From Acanthornis magna (Eukaryota; Chordata; Aves; Passeriformes; Acanthizidae): 64,000 nucleotides of DNA. Positions within the stretch are counted from its first letter, which is position 1. Each line of letters begins with the position of its first letter. Position numbers and translations under genes: made by a program. The notes under the pieces were generated by a model that saw nothing but the letters and a program-made list of their open reading frames with translations, had not been told where the DNA came from and made no database searches. Positions 53,858 through 64,000 of this stretch are shown here, one piece after another. The stretch is taken from positions 2,294,001-2,358,000 of the forward strand of contig JAWUZG010000016.1 in the NCBI GenBank assembly GCA_036785705.1. The letters run 5' to 3'.

Positions 53858-56708
53858 TTTATTTAATGAAGTAAAACTCCACAACCCAAACTCTTAAGAC
53901 ATTTTCCTCTGCCAGATCCAGCAACCAAAAGACACCTTCAGAGCTGGATGGCACAGGTTTCAGTGATGCAAATCTTTAGTCATGGGCCCATTGCAACCAA
54001 CCCCAACACACCACTTGGACCACACATTCCAGGATGCAGTCATGTCATTAAATAAAAACGCTTCTCAGTTGCTACTCATGTGTCTCAAAACACAGAGACC
54101 TTCTGCTGCCTCCTCACCATGCACTGACCTCTGATTATTTTTAACACTTGCCCCTTAAGGTGAGAAAAACCAGCTGCGGTTCAGCAGAGTCCCATCAGCA
54201 GCAGTGCCTGCAAACCTACACAGATCCCCAAGGAATATGAGCAGGTAAAAAGCCTGTGCTGGGGAAGCAGTTCATCTTTGGTTCGGAGAGCTGAAGAAAG
54301 CAGTTTTCCTTCCCAGGCAGCTCCCAGAGGCTTGAACACCAAGCATGCAGGGTGCTAAATATTCTCACAACTCGGTAATTTTACACAGCATTTGGGAAGG
54401 AAGCTGTTAAAAATCTGTTTCTGATTATAATAAGTGATTTTTTTTTAATACCTCAAATAAAGATTTACTCTGAAAGAACCTTTTGAGAACACTTTAAGAA
54501 AAAATACCAAAGTACAAACTTTAAATATCCAAAGTATGATACTGGTGCACTTTTTAGAAACACTTACATACTTAACAGGTGAAGTAGGAAGAGAGTATTT
54601 CAGAAAACATTTAATATGAAACCTTTTGGAACTTCCATCGAATACAGATTTACATAATTTATCAGAACACTTTTTCAGTTCAGACAACAAAGTGCACTGC
54701 CAGGTGAAAAAAATACATTTGGAGGAGTGCTTAAAATGTAGGAAGTGAAAGGATAGGTGACCATTCACCTGAGAAAGTACAATGACTGCCCTGAAATGTC
54801 TTATTGCTATTACAAAATGGAGTTTTCATGGAAAAAACCCATACTGAGCAGCACAGGCACGGGCAGAGCACTGAAAGCCAACTGAACTCCGGTAGCACCT
54901 GGAGTTCTCAAGCCATGGCATGATACAGAATATACAGAGAATAAAATGCAAATTCAGGAATATTTACTACATGTAACAACTATGATTACCCTTTAAACTA
55001 GCATAATCAATATCAATGCTTAGGGGGAAAGAGAGGGGAAGTCTGCTGCCTTCACAGACTACAGATCACAAGAGCTAACTTGCAAAATATTAAGGACTTT
55101 GCATTTTCACCTCGGGTCAAATCTGAACTGTGTACTATGAGTAACTATTAGCTCACTGCAAATTTAAAATGCAAATTTAGGCTCCAGTTTAAAGCACATG
55201 TTAAGTACATGCGTAAGTGCTTCACTGAAATATAACCACAAAACATCAATACAAAAAGTCAAGTAGATAATGCAGGGTATTATCTACACAAGTCCTCGAC
55301 GAAATAAATTGAGTATAGGTAGGAAACAATGCATGAAGAAATCTCTTCATTCTAGTTTGCAAAACCAAATCCGGTTCACCACTGTGATGGTTAGAAAGTG
55401 GGAACTATCCCAGGGCAGCTTCACGTCCTACCGAGAGCTAGTTGGCCATCAGAGTTCATCAGGGGCGGGTTCCACACTGCACGGGGACAGGGGACAGGGG
55501 ACTCCCCCGGCAGCACAGCCACAGACACAGCTGGCACAGAGCTGTCCAAAGCAACACAACCGGAGCCAAGGGCAAGCGCGCTGCGAGAGAGCTGCAAGGA
55601 AAAGCTTCGACTGCTCCTGCCTATGGCTGTAGCTTAGCAAGTTGGACGTTTTGACAGAGGAGATCAGTGGCCAATTTGGTTCCCACTTGGGGGTTTCAAT
55701 GCTGAGTGTGCCCAGAAGGAGAGGGACAAGGCCCGGAACGGCACCGACTCGGACGTGGCTTGCGGCAGAGCGTGGCCATGGTTTGAGAGTCCCTTTGTGC
55801 TTTGTGTCAGCCTGACCTACTCTAACGTGGAGAACTCGCTCTGAAAGAAAACCACTACTCAGCAATTAGCACCTCCTTTTACACTGCCTCATTCCCTAGA
55901 GGAACAACAGAGAAATGTTCTTAGCTGCGATCAATACTCACAAGCCAAAAGGACAAAGATACAATTTTAGTAGTTTAGCAGAAGCAGGAGAATGGAAGCG
56001 TTTACCCAAATATTAATGCACAAATTAACTACATTATTAAAATTTGATTCAGACTTAGATAATAAATAGGTGGGCAAAATATAATGCAAGACTTACTCAG
56101 TAAAAGTGAATTTTTAATCATCTCATGAGATCTACTTAGAAAACAGGACTAATAATGTTCACAACCATAAATCCAAACCCTTCACACACTTTTTTTTTCT
56201 TAACACAGCAGTGAACTGTAAACCTGCGTTTACTGGTTATCGCTTCAGTCATTTTAAATATTAACTCAAGTGTTTCCTCCTTGGCCATTTCAATTTTTAG
56301 CACCAAAATTAGCCCAAAAAGAGGTACTGGTACAGCTCGATGTTGTAAATGAATTGTTTACATATAATACTTTATATATTATACACACATACTGTACATT
56401 CACACATCCACACAAACAGGAGGCATATTTAAATGAATATACTCTGTGTCTCAATTTGTTGTCAAAGTCTTAGGAGCAATGGAAATAAAGCAGAAGGGGT
56501 AATATTTTACATAGTAGGCAACTTTAATGCTGTAGTGCACTTATAAAAAAGTCCAACTCTCCCTCCCAGCTCAGCAGCTTTTTTTTTAATATCACTATTC
56601 AGAAGGATGCAGAAGTTATTGCCTAAATGTTATTCTATACATTTCCATCGGAATTCTCAAAAACACTTTAAATTGCTAACTAATTTACAACTTAACTATT
56701 TTTTCTTG
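53858..56708 (-). other. MARK3: MARK3 3' UTR (extent uncertain)
   Basis: Sequence downstream of the MARK3 stop on the minus strand. The first canonical minus-strand AATAAA I find is at 53858-53863 (TTTATT on the plus strand). ATTAAA variants occur at 56585-56590 and 56113-56118, so a much shorter UTR is equally possible. Confidence 0.35.
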
Positions 56709-57054
56709 TTACAGCTTTAACTCATTGGCAATTTTGGAAGCAATGTTTTTGAAAGCTATGGATGTTCCCGATATCCGCTTAAAGCGAACTCCATTCAGGG
56801 ACAGTCTTGGCAGTTTACACACCTCCATCTCCCACTGTACAAGGTTTTCCGCGTGCCCATCTCCATGGACACAGAAAAGCAAGAAACGCTCTCTTTGTTC
56901 ATAGTCACAATTATTGGCATCCAAGACCTTTCGGATTTCCCTCATCATGTCATTGGGATCCATGGAGCTGGTGGTTTTCATGCTCCAGGTAAAACGCAGC
57001 GACCGAGGCTTGGCTTCCTTGTTCTCGTCCTTCTGATCCACAGCTACATTGCGG
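56709..57054 (-). CDS. MARK3: MARK3 terminal coding exon (KA1 domain)
   Basis: Acceptor CTGTCTTTCAG precedes 57054. There are 114 complete codons after one base of the split Ser, with the stop TAA at 56711-56709. The ATG-initiated open frame extending to 57125 is only read-through into the intron. The sequence is nearly identical to human MARK3 across the KA1 domain. Confidence 0.97.
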
Positions 57055-59218
57055 CTGAAAGACAGGAATTTCAGAGTGAGCAGGGCCAGCCCCCCTCCCC
57101 GGGGCCACGTTAGTGAAGGCAACACTCAATGCACAGCACCCGGATTAGAGCAGCCCCGGGGCTCCGGCTGGCAGCCAAGCCCCGCTGCCCCAGCTGCTGT
57201 ACACACACACAGTCAGGGGAAAGCTTTAGCTGCTGGGGCTCAAACCAAGGTATGGCACGAGGTGGGACACAGCTGGCACTCACTGGACTCAGGAGCAGGA
57301 GGGCACTGACCTTCTGGAGGCAGAACTACATGCAGCACCTACGACTTGATTTTAAGGCAGGTTCTGCTCAAAACTCTATTCTCGGGCCACGTGGGCGGCT
57401 GAAACACCAGCTCTGTGCTAGAAGTTTCTGGAACATTCAAGTAACAGCTCCCTGTGACAGGAGGGTGCTCAGCCCAGGCTATGGGAGGTGCCCACTCGCA
57501 CACAAAGGCGCTGGGGGCTCCTCTGCCCCTCCTCCTGTGCAGCAGCTGGGACACCAAGCCCTGGGAGGGCCCATGGAGCCCCAGAGCAGCTGGCTGCAAG
57601 CAGAAGGAAGGACAGCAGCACCAGGGTCACCCACCTGCTGCCAGGGTCAACGTGAACCCCCAGACCTGGGCTGGCTCAGTTACACTGTGGCCTTCCTGTG
57701 CTGGAGTGTGTTTGAGATGATCCCTAGGGACACACCACACTGCAGGCTCTGGGGGTGCCTTCAGAGAGGAAATGCTTCCTCTAATTTGGTCAGTAATTCA
57801 TTAAATACCAACGACTGACAGAGGTCAAGTGATGAAATCTTCTGCAGCTACGAGCTCTGCAGTTAAGTGCCTTGGAGGCTGATGTGCATGAAGAGAGCTG
57901 GAAGTCACTGTTAGACACCTCTTCAATGTAGTTTGTAAAGATGGTGAGTGAGAGGGTTACCATTACTGTCACAGTTTTAAGAGACGAAGCACAAAATATT
58001 GAGGGTGTGTTTCCCAAGTCTGCAGCTTTTTTTTCCTTTTTTTTTTTTTTAATAAAAAAGGTTTTCCTTTGGTATGGAGAAGTAAAGTTATACAGGACGA
58101 AGGAAAGAAACGTTCCAGAAATTTCTAGACTGCAATTGTTCTTCTACTTTAATTAAAATAAGTAGTCATGCAGCTAAAGAATAAGGAACTACATTTGGAC
58201 CTCCAGGGACAAAATATGGATTTGGTTTGTGAACATTTGTACACTGTCAGTCGCCTCTTCAAATTTAGTTAAATATTCTGACTGTCATACTTCACTATTT
58301 TCTGAAAATAGCTAACCTAACTGACCCCCAAACCATGCAGTTTAGGTCTCATGTTGAGCTTCCACAATAAGCCAAGCTGCTCTTTGAAATAGATGGCAAT
58401 GGTTACACCACGTTTTTCTTCTACTACCATTAAGCAGGCAATCATGAAAAAGTTAAATAAAAAGTGATAGCAAGGCCACAACTAAATAAATATATTTCTC
58501 AAATATAACCTGTTTCATAATTCTCCTATTAAAAGACTTCTTGTGACTGTGAGAGTCATAGGACTATGCAATGTGATTTGCCAGATGTTGTAAAATTCAT
58601 CATGCAAATTGAAGAGTATTCTGTTTTAAGATTTTAATTTATTAAGGCTGTAAAGGGCCAGGGAAAACCCCAACTTTTATTCAATGCTCATTTTATTTTT
58701 GGAAGCTTTTTCTACTTGAAAACAGTTGGCAAAACCAGCAGTTTGATAATTTCTAGTATTTTTTGATATGATGATTTTGGAAGAAGAGTGTAACATGAAA
58801 AATATTTAACTATCTGTGATTTTGGAGATGAGAAATATCTTATCACCTTTCAGTGGTTATTCCACACATTTGCAGCCTCACTAGAGACCACTTATCTACA
58901 CATCTACACGACAACAGCAAATTACAATGACTAAAATGCAAAAAAAAAAAAGGAAAAACCACACAAGGGAAAAGGCAACAGGAAAGATGAAAGTTTAGAA
59001 CCAAGTCAGTCAGTGCTTTAATAGCTGTTTTGCAGACAGAAATGCTTCTTTGTTTAGTTCCAATGACTTACATGAAACAAAAGCTGCTGCCTGAAGCCAC
59101 TATGCCACATAATCAAGGGGAGAAAGGTTCAAACTCACCTAAGTAACATTTTAAACAAAAATTTTACCCTCACCTTGAGCCCTCAAATCTCCCGTTCCTC
59201 TCATATTCAGTCGGGAGC
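56709..59218 (-). CDS. MARK3: MARK3, MAP/microtubule affinity-regulating kinase 3, C-terminal part (2 exons)
   Basis: Ser/Thr kinase of the PAR-1/MARK family (also C-TAK1), which phosphorylates microtubule-associated proteins, CDC25C and class IIa HDACs. Only the C terminus is in the window. Exon 59218-59174 (45 nt) encodes [14 protein letters not shown], and terminal exon 57054-56709 encodes [20 protein letters not shown] to the end. They join in phase 2 through a split Ser codon (AG|C). The terminal exon holds the KA1 domain (about residues 20-114 of the exon: [60 protein letters not shown]), ending [11 protein letters not shown] and TAA. KA1 binds acidic phospholipids and helps autoinhibition. 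The segment [19 protein letters not shown] distinguishes MARK3 from MARK1 and MARK2. The kinase, UBA and spacer exons lie beyond 64000. Transcription converges on CKB. Confidence 0.96.
57055..59173 (-). other. MARK3 intron (2.1 kb)
   Basis: Donor GTGAGG at 59173 and acceptor TTTCAG at 57055. Poly-T/A runs lie at about 58026-58060 and 58940. Open frames on both strands at 57.1-57.8 kb are not recognised and lie in locally GC-rich DNA. Confidence 0.85.
59174..59218 (-). CDS. MARK3: MARK3 45-nt exon
   Basis: A long pyrimidine tract and ATTGAG acceptor (AG 59220-59219) precede GCTCCCGACTGAATATG, and the exon ends GGCTCAAG followed by GTGAGG. It completes an Arg codon (AG|G), then encodes [14 protein letters not shown] plus AG of the next Ser. 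It is flanked by phase-2 introns. This matches the human segment [15 protein letters not shown] in the spacer, just before the KA1 exon, with Tyr to Phe. It is too short to appear as an open frame. Confidence 0.92.
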
Positions 59219-62200
59219 CTCAATGAAAAGAATGCAGAAGCAAAAGGAAGTGGGAAAGAGAAGACAAATCTTACACTACAATATACAATATCTGAGTAGA
59301 TGCTAAAAGATACTGCAATCATACCAAAGGTGTGTTAAAATACAAAACAACAAAGATGTAAAGAACTTGGTAGGTTAGGCCAAACTCAGAATGTAACATA
59401 TCGTCAAACCAAATGGAAATCTATAAACTACAGTTTTTAAACTGGCCATAACTAATTTTAACAGTGTATGTTCATATATTAAATCTGTAGAACTCACTGA
59501 ATAAATTTGAAGCTCTAAAAGCAGAAAACGTGAAACTAAAGTTACAAAGGATATTGAAGTGACTGTATTACTTAGTAAGTACCTCCTAAAAGAAAAACAA
59601 CTCCCAATTATTTTTAGGCTAACGTTATTTAAAAGTTTTATCTAGAATAAAGTATATATTTGAAAAAATCCCCAAAACTATTTACAGACAAGTCTGATCA
59701 CCTTGTGCATTTGCATGCACATCAGATCTGAGGTGTTTAAACAATACCAAAATACATTAATGCAAAAGAAAAAGATGCATATGCATTTTAACAGAACTTT
59801 AAGAGGTAAATCTAAGATTTCTCAAGTTGTGGTAACTCCATCCTATTAATTCCCACACTGATGCATCTTCCCCACCCAAGAGCAAGTTTAGGCCTTCTGT
59901 CTTCCTGCATTGCCTAAAGCCACATTTCTGATCACTACCACCTTTTGAAAGCTCAGGGACAAGCAGAATTAAGGGGAAAATCATCTTCCTCTACCTTCCC
60001 CTTGTTGCAGGAGGATGGTTCAACATATCAGCATTAATTCTGCTCAGAGGGAATGTCTGCTCTGCCTGTACAGCACTCTTATCCAGACTAAGGCAGTGCA
60101 TGGCTCCCCTGAGTAACACAAACTATGACAGCAGCTTGGGTGGCAGGTGTCTAGGGACAGGAATGTAAGGCAGTAACCTTATTTTCTGACGCACAGTGAT
60201 ATTTATGTCAGGGTGTGTGGGGTGTTACAAGGTGTGATTTCCTCCTTCCCTTCCTTTTGAGGGCTGTGGTGAGGGATCAGCCTTGCAAGATGACTCCGGC
60301 AGTCCCTGTCAGAGGGGACAAGGCACTGTGCTGGCACTGTGAGGGGCAGGGTGGCAGCACAGGGCACAGAGCTGGCCCAAATTCAACTCAGGTGCTACTG
60401 CAAAGCAACTGCACTTCAGAGAGTGCAAAGCTGCTCAGCTGTGAGCTGCTTGTCACGGCAGCATCTGAGCAGAACTCTGCTCTCTGAGACACTGCACAGC
60501 TCACGGCGCGATGGGGACAATGTCGCTGACGAATGAACAGCTGCCACAAGTGAAAAAGATACAGGAAAAAATGAGAAGACAACAATTGGTAAGTCCCAGT
60601 GCAAAGTGGGCGGTTATTGTAGCTATTTTCATGAGATCTTGTGCTACTTATCTATGGCAGATATAGGGGAAGGTGGAAAAGGATTTTTCACGTCTGTGTA
60701 CACAGAGTCCATGAAGACATCCTCTATGACAGCTCTACAGGACCAAAACCAGGGGTGGCTAGGAACCACCACGTGTACCACCTGAACAGATCCATCCCTT
60801 TCAATGATTGTTTTACTGGGCAAAGCAACCAACAAGTTAGGAAACACTCCTCCACTGAAAAATTAAGAGTACTTGAACTTCAAAGAGCCTTCTGTGTTCC
60901 TACGAAGTGGAAGATGGCAGCTTTGTTAAGAGCCGCAAACATTTATGGATTTTTGTGGGTTTTTTGTGTTTTGTTCTGAAGCTTGCCAAAGGTTGTAGAA
61001 AATGGGAGCACAACCAGTTTCCCCAACAATGAATAGCGTTACTGTTACTGGAATCTGTCCAGAGGAGTCTGTAAGGAAAAATCCCTAATGATGTTCTGAC
61101 ATCCTTTTCAGTCTGAAATTAAGCCAAAGTATTCAGTTTGTAAACCACTGTACCCTAAGTCTAAGAAAGATCATTATTTACAATATACCTGCCACTCTGA
61201 AATAATAAACATTCTCTCATGGAAGTCCCTCAGAAAATCCTCTTTGTTCAGTTTTTCCATGCATCAACGTTCCATTCACTGAGCAGGAGGAGCTGCATTC
61301 AATGACACGCAGCCTCGAATGTGAGCCATCATGCCAAGCTCAGGAGAGCTGTGCCAATCTCCCAGGGTGCTCCTTCCTTCATGACAGACATGGCTATGGT
61401 GCAGCTCTACAGCCCAGCGCTGCTGCTCTGGGAACAGCCACTTACTGTACTGCCAGGATTGTTCTGGTTGGGGTTTGTCAGTCAGATGCAGCCCTGAGGC
61501 CTCCTCACTTGCTAATACAATCTTCACTTCTGTGCTAGTTTATGCTCTCAGTTTTCTGCTTCTGCTTTTGTTTTTACATAAACTGATTTTATGCACCAAG
61601 ACGCTCTGTGGCCTTGAGAATGGAACAAATACATAGACAAGTTGTGCTCTCATTTGTCATGCCATGCCTACACATTATCTACCTTATGGTTTGTGAAGGG
61701 CTTTCACAAATCTGATTCTTTCCGCACATCTGTCCCACGTTATGCTGTGTTTTCTGTTCTTTACATCTTTGTATACTGTTTTAAAAATCCAAGTAAACAC
61801 CAAAAAAAAAAACTGTCTAAAAAGATAATGAAAACCAACAAAAAGTGCAAGATGATAAAATAAGATCAATTTATGGAAATGGAGAAATGATGCTGCAATA
61901 AAATCCAGAACATTGAGTCATTTTTGCTGTCAGAAAAAAAAAGTTAAGACTTCCACAATATGCAGATTGGCAAAAACAGCGCATAGTACAAGAGATATAT
62001 ATATATACTCTCACACACACACACATATATATATATATTTGATACCTCTGTGTACTGAGTACAATATTAAAACTCAACAGTTTAACAAGGAGTGACTGAT
62101 AATCTACTTTTATTGCCCCATGTACATGTGCTACTGGGTTACTGTAGTTCTTTCAGAACAGTGAGCTCAGGTTGGATTTGTAGCATATATAGCCAGGAGA

Positions 62201-64000
62201 AACTGCCAAAAGCCCAAGCATTTTCAGTTTTTGTACCTACACACAGATCAGGTATGGAGGGACACCACAGACACTTAAAACAGAACTTAAAAAGCACACT
62301 CTGGTGCTGTGTAGGTGGTGTAAGATTTTGCAAATTTCTTATTCAAAAAGACTTATTTGTGGAAGCAGATATTTCCACAATGGTCTAAGACTCTTGGCCT
62401 CAAGTCAACAGCAATTTTTAAAAAATTGTCTAAAAATTACCCAAAGTCTTAAACAGTAGCTTTCTAGTTTAAAACTGTACTCATATTAGCATTCCCCATC
62501 TTTCTTCAGAACAAATGTAGATGCATCCAGTTGTGGAGGGTTGCAGAGATCACAGCCCTTTGTTTTAGGAGTGGTTTGCACCCCACAGCTCGTGATGCAC
62601 GATGGGTTAAAGCCACTGCCGCTGCTCAGTTCCAGCTGTGTGCCGTGTCGGATGGTTTCTTTCCTTAACTAAGCTGTTGCATTTTCTCAAGTCAGCTGTG
62701 ACAATGCCAGCCAAGCCAACCAACACCAGCTCCAAACACGGACATGTTTGGAAGAGCACTGATTATTCTCACTGGGGCATGGAATTTACTCAGTTAATCG
62801 GACAGGGTACCTTTAGCCTCACACTGTACATAATAAATCCACACTCAGGCAGCAATTTACATATCTCAGAACTCCCAAATCTAAGCACTTCCTTGAAATG
62901 GTCTGACTAACTTCAAATTACAGTCACATGCACAGCCTTGTATTCTGAAAGTTAAAACAGATGTCTGGTTTTTGGCCCCATCTCCTTGGTTTTGATCAGT
63001 AGCAGGAAATTGGAAGTACCACCCTTTAAGAAGTTCCGAGATATGGTACAACTGAACAGGCTATTACAAAACTCTACTGGAAAATTTACTTGCACATCAA
63101 AATTGTATAAGCTATTTTCATGAATCATAGTGGATTAATGAAATATATAGCAGCTTGATTCATTCCCAGATTGCAAAACTAAATTCAACCCTTTGGCTTG
63201 AAATGTGAATCAGACTTCTGAGCTTTTCCCTTTTGTTAATAAATTTGCATAAATGCTGTACATTTTGTTTATAACTGAAGTGCTCTATTTTCACTTCAGC
63301 TGCAATTCACTTCAAAAAATGCACCCCTTTTCAAAAATACACAGTTACTGAATCTTCAATCTTCCACATGAAACTGTTCAACTCACAACTGTGCTCAGCT
63401 GCAGGAGATACTTCAAACCTTTTTTTTCTCTTAAATATCATAAAACAGAGAGATAATATAAATTTAACATCACTTACCTTTCTTTGCTTGTAACCTTATG
63501 TTTTGTTTATAGTTTCATCATAGTTATCAAACACCTCATTCTTCAAACATAAGCATGCTAAGTGTATTAGTACAGAGAACAGAATTGCTTTGGCACTACC
63601 AACTCTATCAAAGAAAGAAGAATTCACAAAGCATGCTTAGCATCTTGTTATACAACACAGATGGTGCCACAGATTCTTAGGTATCATCATGAGTTAATGG
63701 ATTTATTCTATGCTTTCCTCTGAAGAAAGAAAGTATTTAGTTCTCAGCAGGAAGTTTAGTTTTCAGAAAACCAAGGCTAGAAAAGCCAAATCTCTTGTTA
63801 ATTGCAGGAGCCACTTTTTTTTAAATATAAATAAATCCTACCTTTTGATAAACCTGAATGACATGTTTCTAAAAGAAATTAAGCCAAAATAACAATTAAC
63901 AAAAAAATTTGTACAAAATAAATTGAAAAAGGCATTTAGAGTGAAACATGCAAAAAGATCTAATTTTAAATGCACAATTAAATTACACTTCAATACATTC
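59219..64000 (-). other. MARK3 intron DNA, no further exon recognised
   Basis: The 27-nt alternative spacer exon (NLSFRFARR in human) and the preceding constitutive exon were looked for by eye and not found, so the intron extends at least to 64000 or those exons were missed. A compound AT/CA microsatellite lies at 61995-62040. A short plus-strand open frame followed by a strong donor lies at 60511-60588 (see findings). Confidence 0.65.
61995..62040. repeat. Compound (AT)n-(CA)n-(TA)n microsatellite
   Basis: Three adjacent dinucleotide runs: AT at 61995-62007, CA at about 62011-62024, TA at about 62024-62038, separated by CTCT. Confidence 0.93.

Noticed and set aside
57129..57818. Plus-strand 229-codon frame inside the MARK3 intron
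   Set aside because: It is antisense to MARK3, with no similarity and no promoter or splice support.

Overview
The window is vertebrate nuclear DNA, almost certainly from a bird. Exons are small and separated by large GT-AG introns, promoters are CpG islands, and the only recognisable dispersed repeats are CR1 LINE fragments, the dominant avian retroelement. Three conserved genes are identified by their protein sequence: TRMT61A (minus strand), CKB (plus strand) and MARK3 (minus strand). This is the known vertebrate neighbourhood MARK3-CKB-TRMT61A (human 14q32), read here in reverse order and orientation. I cannot name the species.

Layout. 1-8544: AT-rich DNA, probably the last intron or 3' flank of TRMT61A; no coding exon found. 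8545-8811 and 18687-19051: two TRMT61A exons (SAM-binding and N-terminal parts of the tRNA m1A58 methyltransferase), separated by a 9.9 kb intron that carries a 0.5 kb CR1. About 21.1-22.1 kb: a CpG island, probably the TRMT61A promoter and untranslated first exon. 22.1-25.6 kb: spacer between the divergent genes TRMT61A and CKB. 25.6-27.1 kb: CKB CpG island, a CCAAT/TATAAATA/CCAAT core promoter, and exon 1. 27.2-33.9 kb: the complete brain-type creatine kinase gene with all coding exons, including two tandem, alternative first coding exons (2a and 2b). 34-56.7 kb: about 22 kb of gene-poor, partly GC-rich DNA between the convergent CKB and MARK3 genes, with a CR1 fragment and several microsatellites. 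56709-59218: the last two coding exons of MARK3 found here, a 45-nt exon and the terminal KA1-domain exon. 59.2-64 kb: MARK3 intron DNA.

The three genes do not form a pathway. TRMT61A acts in tRNA modification (with TRMT6), CKB in phosphocreatine energy buffering, and MARK3 in microtubule and polarity signalling. Their adjacency is conserved synteny. The most informative element is the CKB alternative-exon pair. Each exon has its own start codon and the same phase-1 donor, and splicing both together gives an early stop, so they must be used one at a time. Two B-CK isoproteins with different N termini, made by alternative splicing, have been described for the chicken gene. I saw no evidence of a previously undescribed biological system; the region is otherwise ordinary.
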